Of a stretch of 64,000 nt of DNA, positions 19,794 to 28,233 are shown one piece after another. The first letter of the stretch is position 1, and each line of letters starts with the position of its first letter. The position numbers were made by a program, and so were the translations under genes. The stretch comes from Sphingorhabdus contaminans. Lineage in GTDB: Bacteria; Pseudomonadota; Alphaproteobacteria; Sphingomonadales; Sphingomonadaceae. The stretch covers positions 1,612,001 to 1,676,000 of the forward strand of contig NZ_VKKU01000001.1 of the NCBI RefSeq assembly GCF_007280415.1, read 5' to 3'. Under the pieces are notes generated by a model, which did no database searches, was not told where the DNA came from, and saw only the letters and a program-made list of their open reading frames with translations.

Positions 19794-20657
19794 TTAGAAG
19801 CGGAAACTTAATCCGGCGATTAAACTAGTTGCTTCGGGCCCTGCAAATCCCAGCGTGCGGTTGGCATTCAGGTTGAGGCTGACATCTGGTGAAAGCGCAA
19901 AAGAGGCATTTGCGCCAACTTCTGCCCATTCATCGCTTTGCCCCGGCACATTGCGTGCGGCGACAATGCGGCTGATGGTCCCGCTTCCCGTTCCCGAGCG
20001 TGTCGCGCTGCTGTTCGACGTGGCAACAAAGGCCGCATTCACGCCGAAGCTGTGCTGCGCCTCGGGCCCGAACAATTTCTGAAGAGATATACCAGCCGTA
20101 CCGGTTACACCGTCTTCGCGGGATTTGACGGTCGTTACTTCACCGGCGGGCAAGGTGACTGCGCGTCCAATGTCGATCCGGTCATAATCCACCGCCAGAA
20201 AGGGTGACGCAATGATCGTCTCGCCCAGCATGACATCATAGCTCATTCCGCCACCGATGGCGAAGCTCGAACCATCGCTGTTGATCGTCACGCGGCGGCC
20301 AAGGCGCTCGAATATTTCGGTGTCGAAGCGGCGCTGACCCAATGCGATATAGCCGTCGATGCTGAAGTCGCCAAAGCTGCGGCCACCGGACAGCGATATG
20401 GTTTCGCTGTTCACCGGCACAGCATTCAAGACACCTTGCGTCACCCCGCCACGTACGGCGGACACGGACAGCTGGATAAAGCCCTGTTCAAATTCGCGGG
20501 CGAGCGACAGACTCGCAAATTGCGGGTCCTCATCCTGCGAATATACGGTCACGCCCGCATTTAACGATGCCCGCCAATCCTTGTCATCCCCGGCATGGGC
20601 CTGCGTCAAGGGTATCAGGCTTGCTGCGGCGCACAGGCCGATAATCAAGATTTTCAT
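19794..20657 (-). CDS. outer-membrane beta-barrel protein, ECF-regulated
   Basis: A 287-residue exported protein. MKILIIGLCAAASLIPLTQAHA is a clear signal peptide with an AHA cleavage site. The mature part consists of alternating polar/hydrophobic strands and ends in SLIAGLSFRF, with the terminal Phe expected of an outer membrane barrel, resembling autotransporter translocator domains without a passenger. CAGGAGGC precedes the ATG at 20657 and rules out the longer in-frame start. Its promoter carries TTCGAAGG-N16-CGT and faces the sigma factor gene promoter, so it probably belongs to that sigma factor regulon. Confidence 0.78.
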   Translation of the reverse strand: MKILIIGLCAAASLIPLTQAHAGDDKDWRASLNAGVTVYSQDEDPQFASLSLAREFEQGFIQLSVSAVRGGVTQGVLNAVPVNSETISLSGGRSFGDFSIDGYIALGQRRFDTEIFERLGRRVTINSDGSSFAIGGGMSYDVMLGETIIASPFLAVDYDRIDIGRAVTLPAGEVTTVKSREDGVTGTAGISLQKLFGPEAQHSFGVNAAFVATSNSSATRSGTGSGTISRIVAARNVPGQSDEWAEVGANASFALSPDVSLNLNANRTLGFAGPEATSLIAGLSFRF

Positions 20658-20706
20658 AAACTGCCTCCTGTTGAATCGCCCCGTTTCCGGGGCTGGTGCG
20701 CATTCA

Positions 20707-20733
20707 ACGAACGATAAATGAAAAACCTTCGAA
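20707..20733 (-). promoter_or_regulatory. putative ECF promoter of the beta-barrel gene
   Basis: On the minus strand TTCGAAGG is followed 16 nt later by CGT, identical in layout to two other sites at this locus. The expected transcription start leaves about a 40-nt leader before the strong ribosome binding site of the beta-barrel gene. Confidence 0.6.
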
Positions 20734-20738
20734 ATTTT

Positions 20739-20765
20739 TTCGAAGGGTTTTTGCTTTATATACGT
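20739..20765 (+). promoter_or_regulatory. putative autoregulatory ECF promoter of the sigma factor gene
   Basis: TTCGAAGG-N16-CGT. The -35-like box lies 5 nt from the opposing box of the divergent promoter, forming an imperfect palindrome. The predicted start of transcription (about 20771-20775) is very close to the GTG at 20773, so translation from 20785 or 20788 or a leaderless mRNA is implied. Confidence 0.6.
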
Positions 20766-20784
20766 AAAGCATGTGAACCGCATT

Positions 20785-21384
20785 ATGATGAGTGACGAAA
20801 TGATGCAGCAAGCGATCAAGTTGACGCAGGAAAATGATGACGAGCTGGTGGCCCGAATTGCCGCCAGGGATCATGGTGCCATGCGGCTGGCCAGTGATCG
20901 CCACGCCAATATGGTCTGGCGCGTCGCCTACCGGATGCTGGGTGACGCTACCGAAGCTGAGGATGTTGCACAGGAATCACTCCTAAAACTCTGGAATCAC
21001 GCGGATCGCTGGAAAGCTGGTGGTCCGGGTATTGCGCCCTGGCTAAAGAAGGTCACCGTCAATCAGTGCCTCGACCGGCTGCGGCGCAAACGCTTTGCCA
21101 GCGACGAAGAGGTACCCGAGCGCGAGGATGAAACGCCGCTGGCCGATCGCCAAATCGAGGCGGTGGAGACCGGACAGGCCGTGAAGGACTGCATCGAGAC
21201 CCTGCCCGACCGGCAGCGCGCCGCCGTCATCCTGACCTATTATGAAGAGCAGCCCAATCAAGGCGCAGCGGAAACTCTGGATATGCAATTGAAGGCTTTT
21301 GAATCGCTGCTGTTCCGGGCGCGGTCCAGTCTGAAGGGCTGTGTCGAACGCAAGGGCGTCGTTGCACAAGGGAGGGCAGGATAA
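20785..21384 (+). CDS. ECF RNA polymerase sigma factor
   Basis: An extracytoplasmic-function sigma-70 protein of about 199 residues. Region 2 is seen as HANMVWRVAYRMLGDATEAEDVAQESLLKLW (in pieces, residues 38-70) and region 4 as IETLPDRQRAAVILTYYEEQPNQGAAETLDM near residue 140. The start is uncertain: GTG 20773, ATG 20785 and ATG 20788 are in frame, and none has a strong ribosome binding site. Its stop overlaps the start of the next gene (TAATG), the classical sigma/anti-sigma arrangement. A shared promoter motif upstream suggests autoregulation. Confidence 0.9.
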   Translation: MMSDEMMQQAIKLTQENDDELVARIAARDHGAMRLASDRHANMVWRVAYRMLGDATEAEDVAQESLLKLWNHADRWKAGGPGIAPWLKKVTVNQCLDRLRRKRFASDEEVPEREDETPLADRQIEAVETGQAVKDCIETLPDRQRAAVILTYYEEQPNQGAAETLDMQLKAFESLLFRARSSLKGCVERKGVVAQGRAG

Positions 21385-22292
21385 TGACTGAACCCGCATA
21401 CTCGCCCGAAATGGAAAAGGCGTTGAACAGCTATACCGTTCCGCCTGCACCCGCCGGATTTTCCGACCGTCTGATGGCCCGCATTGCCAGCGGTGACACG
21501 GGAACTGTTGCGACGGCCATGCCCGAGCTACCGGCACGTCGGCGGACGCCAAGCCCGTGGCGACGGACGAGCCGGATTGTCGGTTCCGTTGCGTTATTTT
21601 CGCTCGCGACCGCGACTGCTGCAGCCGCAGGCGTATTCGGCCATCCGGTATATTTGCCGGGCATCACCGAAGCTCTGGTCAAGGCGGAGATTGTTGACGC
21701 ACCGGCACCGCGGCCACAACCAAGACCCGCTTTGATTGCGGAGCAGACCCCGCAAACGGAAATTGTAACGCCTGTTGTGGAAGGACAACCACAGGGAAGT
21801 GCCGCCGTGACATCGCGCCTGACCGCCTTGCGCGAAGATCCGCGTTTTGCCGAACTGACGCCCAGACAAAAGATGGCGGTTGCGGGCCGCGAAGTCCGTA
21901 CCATGGTCCGCAGCGGCGAAGTTACCCGCCAGGAAGCACGCGCCGCCGTTCGTGAAATGGCACGCAACGCCGATCCCGCCACCAAAGCCGCCGTGCGCCA
22001 GGCGATTGCAGAGCGCCGGGAGCAAAGGCTTGAACGGCGCAACAGCGCTGTTGCCACCACCGATAGGGGCACCGCCGAACCGCTTGCGGTGACCACGCCA
22101 TCGACCGGGGATGAGGAGCAAGTGGCTGTACAAGAAGACGCTGCACCTGCTCTTGCTGCGGGCAAGCTGACCGAAGAGCAGGTCGAAGTCCTTCGTGAAC
22201 GTCTGCGCACCGCCAGCCCGGAACAGCGCGCCGCGCTTCGCAACGCATTGCGCGAACGCCGGCAATTGCGCCAGCAACGGCGTGCGCAGTGA
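21384..22292 (+). CDS. putative anti-sigma factor (single-span, periplasmic sensor domain)
   Basis: A 302-residue protein with a cytoplasmic N-terminus, one membrane helix (about residues 67-87, SVALFSLATATAAAAGVFG) and a long periplasmic part. The periplasmic part is Pro-rich, then Arg/Ala/Glu-rich and helical, with two similar blocks (RQKMAVAGREVRTMVRSGEV and TEEQVEVLRERLRTASPEQR) resembling CpxP/heavy-metal-sensor-like helices. It is not a recognisable zinc-binding ZAS anti-sigma. The 1-nt overlap with the sigma gene supports the anti-sigma role; that is inference from context and topology. Confidence 0.65.
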   Translation: MTEPAYSPEMEKALNSYTVPPAPAGFSDRLMARIASGDTGTVATAMPELPARRRTPSPWRRTSRIVGSVALFSLATATAAAAGVFGHPVYLPGITEALVKAEIVDAPAPRPQPRPALIAEQTPQTEIVTPVVEGQPQGSAAVTSRLTALREDPRFAELTPRQKMAVAGREVRTMVRSGEVTRQEARAAVREMARNADPATKAAVRQAIAERREQRLERRNSAVATTDRGTAEPLAVTTPSTGDEEQVAVQEDAAPALAAGKLTEEQVEVLRERLRTASPEQRAALRNALRERRQLRQQRRAQ

Positions 22293-22325
22293 GGGTGATG
22301 GGCATTAAGAACGGAGCCTAACTCG

Positions 22326-22395
22326 CCTCTCCCCTTCAGGGGAGAGGTACGCAGTCTTATGGCTTTAGCCATTAGACGAAGTGGAGAGGGGGAGG
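22326..22395 (+). repeat. structured intergenic repeat, copy 1
   Basis: A first hairpin (CCTCTCCCC/GGGGAGAGG) is followed by a second, TGGCT-TT-AGCCA, then TAGACGAAGTGGAGAGGGG. It shares architecture with copies at 22421-22487 (opposite strand) and 28022-28087. Confidence 0.7.
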
Positions 22396-22420
22396 TCGGG
22401 CACGAACCTCGCCGTCGCTG

Positions 22421-22487
22421 CCCCTCTCCAACTCCGCCTAGGCCTCACGGCCAAGGCTCCGTATCCTCTCCCCTAAAGGAGAGAGGG
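22421..22487 (-). repeat. structured intergenic repeat, copy 2 (inverted)
   Basis: On the minus strand: a CTCTCC/GGGGAGAGG hairpin, GAGAGGATACGGAGCC, a GGCC-GTGA-GGCC stem, then TAGGCGGAGTTGGAGAGGGG. Together with copy 1 it forms a head-to-head pair that fills the gap between the anti-sigma gene and the next exported protein. Confidence 0.7.
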
Positions 22488-22529
22488 AATAACCCGCCTT
22501 TTTTTCCCGAACAATAATTCCAAAAAAAT

Positions 22530-22556
22530 TTCGAAGGGTTTCCGAGCCTCATGCGT
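22530..22556 (+). promoter_or_regulatory. putative ECF promoter of the exported-protein gene
   Basis: TTCGAAGG-N16-CGT, with TTTCGAAGGGTTT identical to the sigma gene promoter over 13 bases. It lies about 55 nt before the ATG of the downstream gene. Confidence 0.6.
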
Positions 22557-22610
22557 TTCAGTTTCAGGAGCGGGGAAATTCTCCCTCCCCTCGAAAACTG
22601 GAGAATGAAC

Positions 22611-23171
22611 ATGAAATATCTTATTGCACTTCCTCTCGCCGCCCTTGCCTTTGCCGCATCGGCCAATGCCCAGACCAGTAAGACGGTCACCATTGAAAAG
22701 CCCAAGGGCACCGCAACGAAAACCGTGACCCGCGACAATGGCAATCTGACCGTTGATGCCACCGCAACCCGTGCCAGCGACGGTGCGACAGCAACGCATC
22801 ACCGCGAACGGACGAAAACCGAAGATGGTGTCAGCGGTAGCGGATCGCAGACCGGCTTCAACGGCAAGACCCGTTCCTATGAATATGACCGCGTCCGTAC
22901 CGAGGACGGCTTCACCACCACCGGTTCCGCCGTCGACAAGCAGGGCCGCAGCTATGAATATGACGCCTTTGGCCGCAAGACCGAAACAGGCCGTGAAACC
23001 GGCCGCACCGTTCTGCGCGATGGCGAACAGGTCTATAACCGCACCAGCAATGTGAACCGCGCCAATGGCCAGGTTACCCGCGATGTGAACGTAACACGCG
23101 CGCAGGATTTCCGTCCGAAAAAGGCTCTTCCGATCCGTCCGGGCAAAGCCCTGAAGCGCGGCGGCAACTAA
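22611..23171 (+). CDS. exported repeat-bearing hypothetical protein, ECF-regulated
   Basis: A 186-residue secreted protein with signal peptide MKYLIALPLAALAFAASANA, then a polar, Thr/Arg/Asp-rich mature chain. Two related blocks are visible, GKTRSYEYDRVRTEDGFTTT and GRSYEYDAFGRKTETGRETG, reminiscent of short YD-like beta repeats. No cysteines and no known domain were recognised. The ATG at 22611 has GGAG 9 nt upstream and starts the signal peptide; earlier in-frame starts do not. The upstream ECF-type promoter suggests control by the neighbouring sigma factor. Confidence 0.7.
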   Translation: MKYLIALPLAALAFAASANAQTSKTVTIEKPKGTATKTVTRDNGNLTVDATATRASDGATATHHRERTKTEDGVSGSGSQTGFNGKTRSYEYDRVRTEDGFTTTGSAVDKQGRSYEYDAFGRKTETGRETGRTVLRDGEQVYNRTSNVNRANGQVTRDVNVTRAQDFRPKKALPIRPGKALKRGGN

Positions 23172-23235
23172 GCCGCGATGCCGGGGACAGTCCCAGAAGG
23201 GGCTGGCCCCGACAGTAAAAGCTGACCCTTCCAGT

Positions 23236-23272
23236 TTGCCGCGCGCCTGTCCGCACTCAGGGCGCGCGGCAA
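23236..23272. repeat. perfect 12-bp hairpin in the intergenic region
   Basis: TTGCCGCGCGCC and GGCGCGCGGCAA flank a 13-nt loop. It is one of several stems packed into 23183-23361. No T-tract follows it directly, so it may be part of a longer structured RNA rather than a terminator. Confidence 0.5.
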
Positions 23273-23323
23273 GCCCGTCCCCCCGCCCGGGCATGCGACC
23301 CCAAAATCGCCCGGGCACCCTAT

Positions 23324-23370
23324 GGGGAGCAGTGATGCGGGCCTCCACATCCCTGCTCCCCACCCTTTTT
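23324..23370 (+). terminator. putative intrinsic terminator
   Basis: GGGGAGCAG and CTGCTCCCC form a 9-bp stem with a 20-nt loop, followed by ACCCTTTTT. It would end transcripts from the ECF-regulated exported-protein gene or from a structured RNA in the preceding 150 nt. Confidence 0.5.
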
Positions 23371-23453
23371 GGGAATGTGCCGGTGGTGTATAAAAATTGC
23401 ACATGCATCCAAGACGTGCCACCTTTTGCGGCACGCAAGGGCCGGAGGACAAA

Positions 23454-24074
23454 ATGGGCATCATCGAATTATTGGGACTCGCCGCCAGCCTGAGCCTGCT
23501 GTCGGGGTGGCGTTTTTACCTCACCATATTTGCAACCGGCCTGGCAATGCATTTCGATATCGTGCCGTTGCCCGAAAATCTCCAGATGCTTGATATTCTC
23601 GCCAATCCCTGGATTTTGGGGATCAGCGCACTGGGCGCGGTGGCGGAGTTTTTTGCCGACAAGATTGCGTGGCTCGATTCCATCTGGGACGGCATACACA
23701 CGCTGGTCCGGCCCGTGGGCGGGGCGCTTCTGGCGCTGGCGATTGTCGACAGCTCGGATCCCACATGGCAGGTAATCGCCTTCCTCTTGGGTGGCGGAGC
23801 TGCCTTTGCCAGCCATGCGACAAAGGCCAGTGCACGGGCGGCGGTCAACACCAGTCCCGAACCGTTCAGCAATATTGTGGTGTCCAGTGTCGAGGATGTC
23901 GCAACGGGCGGGTTGCTCGTCCTTGCCTTTGCCAATCCGATTGCGGCGCTGCTTATCGCCCTGACGCTGCTGGCTCTGGCGATATGGGGTTTGTGGGCGG
24001 GCTACCGGGCGTTCCGGCGGCTATTTCCGAAACCGGTGGCGCAGCAGGAATCGCAGGGGCCGCCGCAGGACTAG
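23454..24074 (+). CDS. DUF4126 domain-containing membrane protein
   Basis: A 206-residue integral membrane protein with about five or six helices. The pattern LGLAASLSLLSGWRFYLTIFATG, followed by LSPWILGISALGAVAEFFADK-like and ASHATKASARAAVNTSPEPFSN elements, is typical of DUF4126. Function is unknown. The ATG at 23454 follows GGCCGGAGGAC; an upstream in-frame start encodes a non-hydrophobic extension. Its last 122 nt overlap, antisense, the 3' end of the L,D-transpeptidase-like gene. Confidence 0.83.
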   Translation: MGIIELLGLAASLSLLSGWRFYLTIFATGLAMHFDIVPLPENLQMLDILANPWILGISALGAVAEFFADKIAWLDSIWDGIHTLVRPVGGALLALAIVDSSDPTWQVIAFLLGGGAAFASHATKASARAAVNTSPEPFSNIVVSSVEDVATGGLLVLAFANPIAALLIALTLLALAIWGLWAGYRAFRRLFPKPVAQQESQGPPQD

Positions 24075-24918
24075 TTCCCGTTCCCCGGGCAAAGATGACA
24101 TTGGGGTTGGCCACCGGCACAATGGGTTGCGGTAACTTGCCGCTAAAGCCGGCGTAGAGGAAACCGCCATTTTCCAGCGTTTCCAATATCCATTCCCGCT
24201 TGTCCGGTTCCACCACGAAACAGCCTTCGCTCGACCCCGGGCGGCCCCGCGCGGCGATCAGGTCGGCGTTGAAATAGCGGCGGCGTTCGGGGGTGTAGCT
24301 GTGCACGACAATGTCGCGGGCGCGCATCTGGTTGTTGCTGGGCTCCAGCCCGTCGAGCCGCAGGGACAGGCCGTTGATGCCCACATAACGCTCCCCGCCC
24401 CGCGCCGCGCCGAGTGACGAGGTCAGGCTGTCCTGCACATTGCTGAACACGCTGGCATAGCCGTCGTCGTCGGGATCGGAGCCAATGCCGTGCGCCACGC
24501 GGATCGGGCTGTCCAGCCCCTCACCGCTGCGCAGGTCGACGCGGTAAAGGCGCGGTTCGCTGCTGTGCCGGGCGAAGTCGACGATAACGATGACCGCAGG
24601 GCCGCTGCTGCGTCCAAAGCTGCAATGATGTTCGCGGAATTTCGACACCGCGGCGGAAAACAGCCCGGGATCCAGACGCTGCCGCGGCAACTCGAACTCG
24701 CTATAATAGCCAAAGCCGATGGCCCGCTCGGCAAGGGTCAGCGTATCGCAGCTGATCTCGGCGCGCGGGGGTTTGACATAGACGGGCTGCGCGACGGGGG
24801 CGTTGCCGGTGCCGCTCTGGAACACGATGGGCGGCGCGGCTTCCTGCGCCAAGCACGGCGATGCGGCCAGTGCGCACGTCACCGCAATATATTTCCGCAA
24901 GATGCTGTACCGAGTCAT
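23953..24918 (-). CDS. murein L,D-transpeptidase catalytic domain-like exported protein
   Basis: A 321-residue exported protein of the YkuD_2-type family. A signal peptide (MTRYSILRKYIAVTCALAASPCLAQ, in pieces) is followed by the catalytic domain: VIVIVDFARHSSEPRLYRVDL, then VVHSYTPERRRYFNAD with a conserved His and GRPGSSEGCFVV with the catalytic Cys near residue 235. Such proteins process or anchor to peptidoglycan. The C-terminal 45 residues are a Pro/Ala-rich tail encoded antisense to the DUF4126 gene end. The divergent neighbour is uvrA. Confidence 0.83.
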   Translation of the reverse strand: MTRYSILRKYIAVTCALAASPCLAQEAAPPIVFQSGTGNAPVAQPVYVKPPRAEISCDTLTLAERAIGFGYYSEFELPRQRLDPGLFSAAVSKFREHHCSFGRSSGPAVIVIVDFARHSSEPRLYRVDLRSGEGLDSPIRVAHGIGSDPDDDGYASVFSNVQDSLTSSLGAARGGERYVGINGLSLRLDGLEPSNNQMRARDIVVHSYTPERRRYFNADLIAARGRPGSSEGCFVVEPDKREWILETLENGGFLYAGFSGKLPQPIVPVANPNVIFARGTGTSPAAAPAIPAAPPVSEIAAGTPGSPPTNPISPEPAASGR

Positions 24919-25084
24919 GCGTCTGCCCAAGCCCTGCCCAAAAGCCCATTAGCCCAACGTTGCGACCATTATTTCGTTCCATTATGCTGCAATTGCGAGA
25001 TTTCGCAAGCTTGGGAAAAACCCTGCCTTGAAATGGGACGCAACACAGGCCATCTCGAAGGACACGCGCCCTCTTGCGCAATTA

Positions 25085-25099
25085 GAACAAATCTGGAAC
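25085..25099. promoter_or_regulatory. LexA (SOS) box before uvrA
   Basis: GAACAAATCTGGAAC matches the alphaproteobacterial GAAC-N7-GAAC direct-repeat operator exactly. It ends 10 nt before the uvrA ATG, so LexA binding would block transcription or early elongation. It could also affect the divergent L,D-transpeptidase-like gene. Confidence 0.85.
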
Positions 25100-25109
25100 A
25101 ACTGGCCCC

Positions 25110-28010
25110 ATGTCACTCACCCATATCAAGGTGCGCGGTGCGCGCGAGCATAATCTCAAGGGCGTCGATATCGACCTGCCGCGGGACAAGCTGATCGTCA
25201 TTACGGGCCTGTCGGGGTCGGGCAAGTCGTCGCTGGCCTTTGACACCATCTATGCCGAGGGGCAGCGCCGCTATGTGGAGTCCCTCTCCGCCTATGCGCG
25301 CCAGTTTCTGGAGATGATGCAGAAACCCGATGTCGAGCATATCGAGGGCCTGTCCCCTGCCATCTCCATCGAGCAGAAGACGACGAGCCGCAACCCGCGC
25401 TCCACGGTCGCCACCGTGACCGAGATTTACGACTATATGCGCCTGCTCTGGGCGCGCGTCGGCGTTCCCTATTCGCCCGCCACGGGCCTGCCGATCACCG
25501 CCCAGACCGTCAGCCAGATGGTCGACCGCGTCATGGCCCTGCCCGAAGGCACCCGCGCCTTCCTGCTCGCGCCCGTGGTGCAGGGCCGCAAGGGCGAATA
25601 CCGCAAGGAACTGGCCGAGTGGCAGCGCTCCGGCTACACCCGCGTGCGCATCGACGGCGAATTTTACCCCATCGAAGAAGCCCCCGCACTCGACAAGAAA
25701 TACAAGCATGACATCGAAGTCGTGGTCGACCGCATCGTCGTAAAGGACGGCATACAGCAACGTCTGGCCGAAAGTTTCGAGGCGGCGTTAAAGCTTGCCG
25801 ATGGCCTCGCCTTTGTCGATCTCGCCGATGGCGTTGTTCCGGGGCGGGAGGATGAGACGGCGACCACCGGCTCCATGAAAGGCACTGGCCTGCCCGCCAA
25901 CCGCATCGTGTTCAGCGAGAAATTCGCCTGCCCGGTCAGCGGCTTTACCATCGCCGAAATCGCCCCGCGCCTCTTCTCCTTCAACGCGCCGCAGGGCGCC
26001 TGCCCCGAATGCGACGGGCTTGGCGAGCGGCAGGAGTTCGACCCGCAACTGGTCGTCCCCAACGAACATCTCAGTCTGAAAAAAGGGGCGATCGTGCCCT
26101 GGGCAAAGTCCAACCCGCCCAGCCCCTATTATATGCAGGTGCTCGCCAGTCTGGCGAAGGCCTATGGTTTCAGCCTCGATACCCCGTGGGAAGAGCTGCT
26201 GCCCGAACAGAAGCTGATCATCCTGCACGGCACCGGCGGGATGCCGGTCGAGCTGACATTCAAGGACGGGCGCAAGGAATATACGGTGCGCAAGGCGTTC
26301 GAGGGCGTCATCGGCAACCTCAACCGCCGCCTGCTGCAAACCGACAGCGCATGGATGCGCGAGGAGCTTTCCAAATACCAGACCGCGCAACCGTGCGAAA
26401 CCTGCCACGGCGCGCGTCTGAAGCCGGAGGCGCTGTCGGTCAAGATCGCCGGCGTCGATATCTCCGTCCCCACACGAATGAGCGTCGCCGACGCCGTGAA
26501 CTGGTTCGCCAGCGTCAACGACACGCTGACCAACCAGCAGCAGCAGATCGCCAAGGCCATCCTCAAGGAAATCAACGAACGGCTGGGATTCCTCAACAAT
26601 GTCGGGCTCGATTATCTCAACCTCGACCGCACATCGGGCACGTTGAGCGGCGGCGAAAGCCAGCGTATCCGCCTCGCCAGCCAGATCGGATCGGGCCTGT
26701 CGGGCGTGCTCTATGTGCTCGACGAACCCAGCATCGGCCTGCACCAGAAGGATAATGACCGCCTGCTGGCCACGCTGCGCCGCCTGCGCGATCTGGGCAA
26801 CACGGTCATCGTCGTCGAACATGACGAAGACGCCATCCGCACCGCCGACTGGGTGGTCGACCTTGGCCCCGGCGCCGGGGTGCATGGCGGCACCGTCATG
26901 GCCGAAGGGACGCTGGACCAGATATTGAAGGCCAAGGGCAGCCTGACCGCCGACTATCTGAACGGCACGCGCGAGATTGCGGTGCCCAAGACACGGCGCA
27001 AGGGCAACAAGAAGAAGCTGACCGTTCATGGCGCGCGCGCCAACAACCTTAAAAATGTGACCGCCAGCATTCCGCTCGGCACCTTCACCTGCATCACCGG
27101 TGTGTCGGGGTCAGGCAAGTCCAGCTTCACCATCGACACGCTCTACGCCTCTGCCGCCCGCGCGCTGAACGGCGCGCGCGTTATTGCGGGCGCGCATGAC
27201 AAGGTGACCGGCCTCGAACATTGCGACAAGGTGATCGACATCGACCAGTCGCCCATCGGCCGCACCCCGCGCAGCAACCCTGCCACCTATACCGGCGCCT
27301 TCACCAATATCCGCGACTGGTTCGCGGGATTGCCTGAATCCGAAGCGCGCGGGTACAAGCCCGGCCGGTTCAGCTTCAACGTAAAGGGCGGCCGCTGCGA
27401 AACCTGTAGCGGCGACGGCCTGATCAAGATCGAGATGCACTTCCTGCCCGACGTCTATGTGACGTGCGAGGAATGTAACGGCAAACGTTACAACCGCGAA
27501 ACGCTGGAGGTGAAGTGGAAGGGCCTGTCCATCGCCGACGTGCTCGACATGACGGTGGAGGATGCGGTGGAGGTGTTCAAGGCCGTCCCGCCCATCCGCG
27601 ACAAGATGATGATGCTTGCCGAAGTCGGCCTCGGCTATGTCAAGGTGGGGCAGCAGGCGACGACCCTATCGGGCGGCGAAGCGCAGCGCGTCAAACTCGC
27701 CAAGGAACTCAGCCGCCGCTCCACCGGCCAGACACTCTACATATTGGACGAGCCCACCACCGGCCTCCATTTCGAAGATGTCCGCAAATTGCTGGAGGTC
27801 CTCCACCGCCTGGTCGAACAGGGCAACAGCGTGGTGGTGATCGAACATAATCTCGACGTCATCAAGACGGCGGACTGGATTATCGATCTGGGGCCGGAGG
27901 GCGGCGTCAAGGGCGGCGAGATTGTCGCCGAAGGAACGCCGGAGGATGTGGTGAAGGTGCCCGCGAGTTATACGGGGCATTATTTGAAGCCGATGTTGGG
28001 GCGGGAGTAG
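25110..28010 (+). CDS. uvrA: Excinuclease ABC subunit A
   Basis: The damage-recognition ATPase of nucleotide excision repair, 966 residues. Two ABC modules are visible: Walker [15 protein letters not shown] (about residue 31) and [14 protein letters not shown] (about 655), with signatures [12 protein letters not shown] and [12 protein letters not shown]. Zinc-binding CPECDGLG and CETCHGARL pairs, and CETCSGDG with CEECNGKRY, are intact. The SOS box directly upstream indicates damage induction. The coding sequence is notably GC-rich, in contrast to the accessory genes that follow. Confidence 0.98.
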   Translation: MSLTHIKVRGAREHNLKGVDIDLPRDKLIVITGLSGSGKSSLAFDTIYAEGQRRYVESLSAYARQFLEMMQKPDVEHIEGLSPAISIEQKTTSRNPRSTVATVTEIYDYMRLLWARVGVPYSPATGLPITAQTVSQMVDRVMALPEGTRAFLLAPVVQGRKGEYRKELAEWQRSGYTRVRIDGEFYPIEEAPALDKKYKHDIEVVVDRIVVKDGIQQRLAESFEAALKLADGLAFVDLADGVVPGREDETATTGSMKGTGLPANRIVFSEKFACPVSGFTIAEIAPRLFSFNAPQGACPECDGLGERQEFDPQLVVPNEHLSLKKGAIVPWAKSNPPSPYYMQVLASLAKAYGFSLDTPWEELLPEQKLIILHGTGGMPVELTFKDGRKEYTVRKAFEGVIGNLNRRLLQTDSAWMREELSKYQTAQPCETCHGARLKPEALSVKIAGVDISVPTRMSVADAVNWFASVNDTLTNQQQQIAKAILKEINERLGFLNNVGLDYLNLDRTSGTLSGGESQRIRLASQIGSGLSGVLYVLDEPSIGLHQKDNDRLLATLRRLRDLGNTVIVVEHDEDAIRTADWVVDLGPGAGVHGGTVMAEGTLDQILKAKGSLTADYLNGTREIAVPKTRRKGNKKKLTVHGARANNLKNVTASIPLGTFTCITGVSGSGKSSFTIDTLYASAARALNGARVIAGAHDKVTGLEHCDKVIDIDQSPIGRTPRSNPATYTGAFTNIRDWFAGLPESEARGYKPGRFSFNVKGGRCETCSGDGLIKIEMHFLPDVYVTCEECNGKRYNRETLEVKWKGLSIADVLDMTVEDAVEVFKAVPPIRDKMMMLAEVGLGYVKVGQQATTLSGGEAQRVKLAKELSRRSTGQTLYILDEPTTGLHFEDVRKLLEVLHRLVEQGNSVVVIEHNLDVIKTADWIIDLGPEGGVKGGEIVAEGTPEDVVKVPASYTGHYLKPMLGRE

Positions 28011-28021
28011 TGACGCAACAA

Positions 28022-28087
28022 CCTCGCACCTTGTGAGAGAGGATACAAAGCCCTGGTGCTTGCACCTAGGCGTAGTTGGTGAGGGGT
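28022..28087 (+). repeat. structured intergenic repeat, copy 3
   Basis: GAGAGGATACAAAGCC, a GGTGC-TT-GCACC stem, then TAGGCGTAGTTGGTGAGGGG, preceded by a partial CCTCGCAC/GTGAGAGAGG hairpin. The flanks align with copy 2, while the stem sequence differs in a base-paired, compensatory manner. It sits 12 nt after the uvrA stop and marks the left edge of the accessory region. Confidence 0.65.
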
Positions 28088-28193
28088 TCCGCCCTATCGG
28101 TCGCGCGCAAAGTCAAAGCCCGGCCCTGCCGAAACCGAGCGCCAATTTGGTCCCACACAAAGACACGAAGGCACAAAGAAGGAGGGAAACAAA

Positions 28194-28232
28194 ATGCCAA
28201 TATTGACTTTCCCTACTTATGTAGTTACATAA
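28194..28232 (+). CDS. possible 12-codon leader ORF upstream of brnT
   Basis: GGAGG at 28181-28185 with 8-nt spacing precedes ATG, giving MPILTFPTYVVT and a TAA one nucleotide before the brnT GTG. BrnT itself has no ribosome binding site, so its translation may depend on ribosomes finishing this mini-ORF. The ORF also runs through the palindromic operator. It may be fortuitous. Confidence 0.4.
   Translation: MPILTFPTYVVT
28217..28232. promoter_or_regulatory. palindromic operator of the brnTA promoter
   Basis: TTATGTAGTTACATAA is a perfect 7-base inverted repeat with a 2-nt centre, directly before the brnT start. TTGACT at 28203-28208 and TACATA at 28226-28231 with 17-nt spacing resemble -35/-10 elements, the second inside the palindrome. 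BrnA antitoxins autorepress by binding such sites. Confidence 0.6.
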
Positions 28233-28233
28233 A

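Noticed and set aside
25788-27029. 413-codon antisense ORF inside uvrA
   Set aside because: UvrA motifs are intact on the other strand across the whole stretch; the antisense product has no domain.
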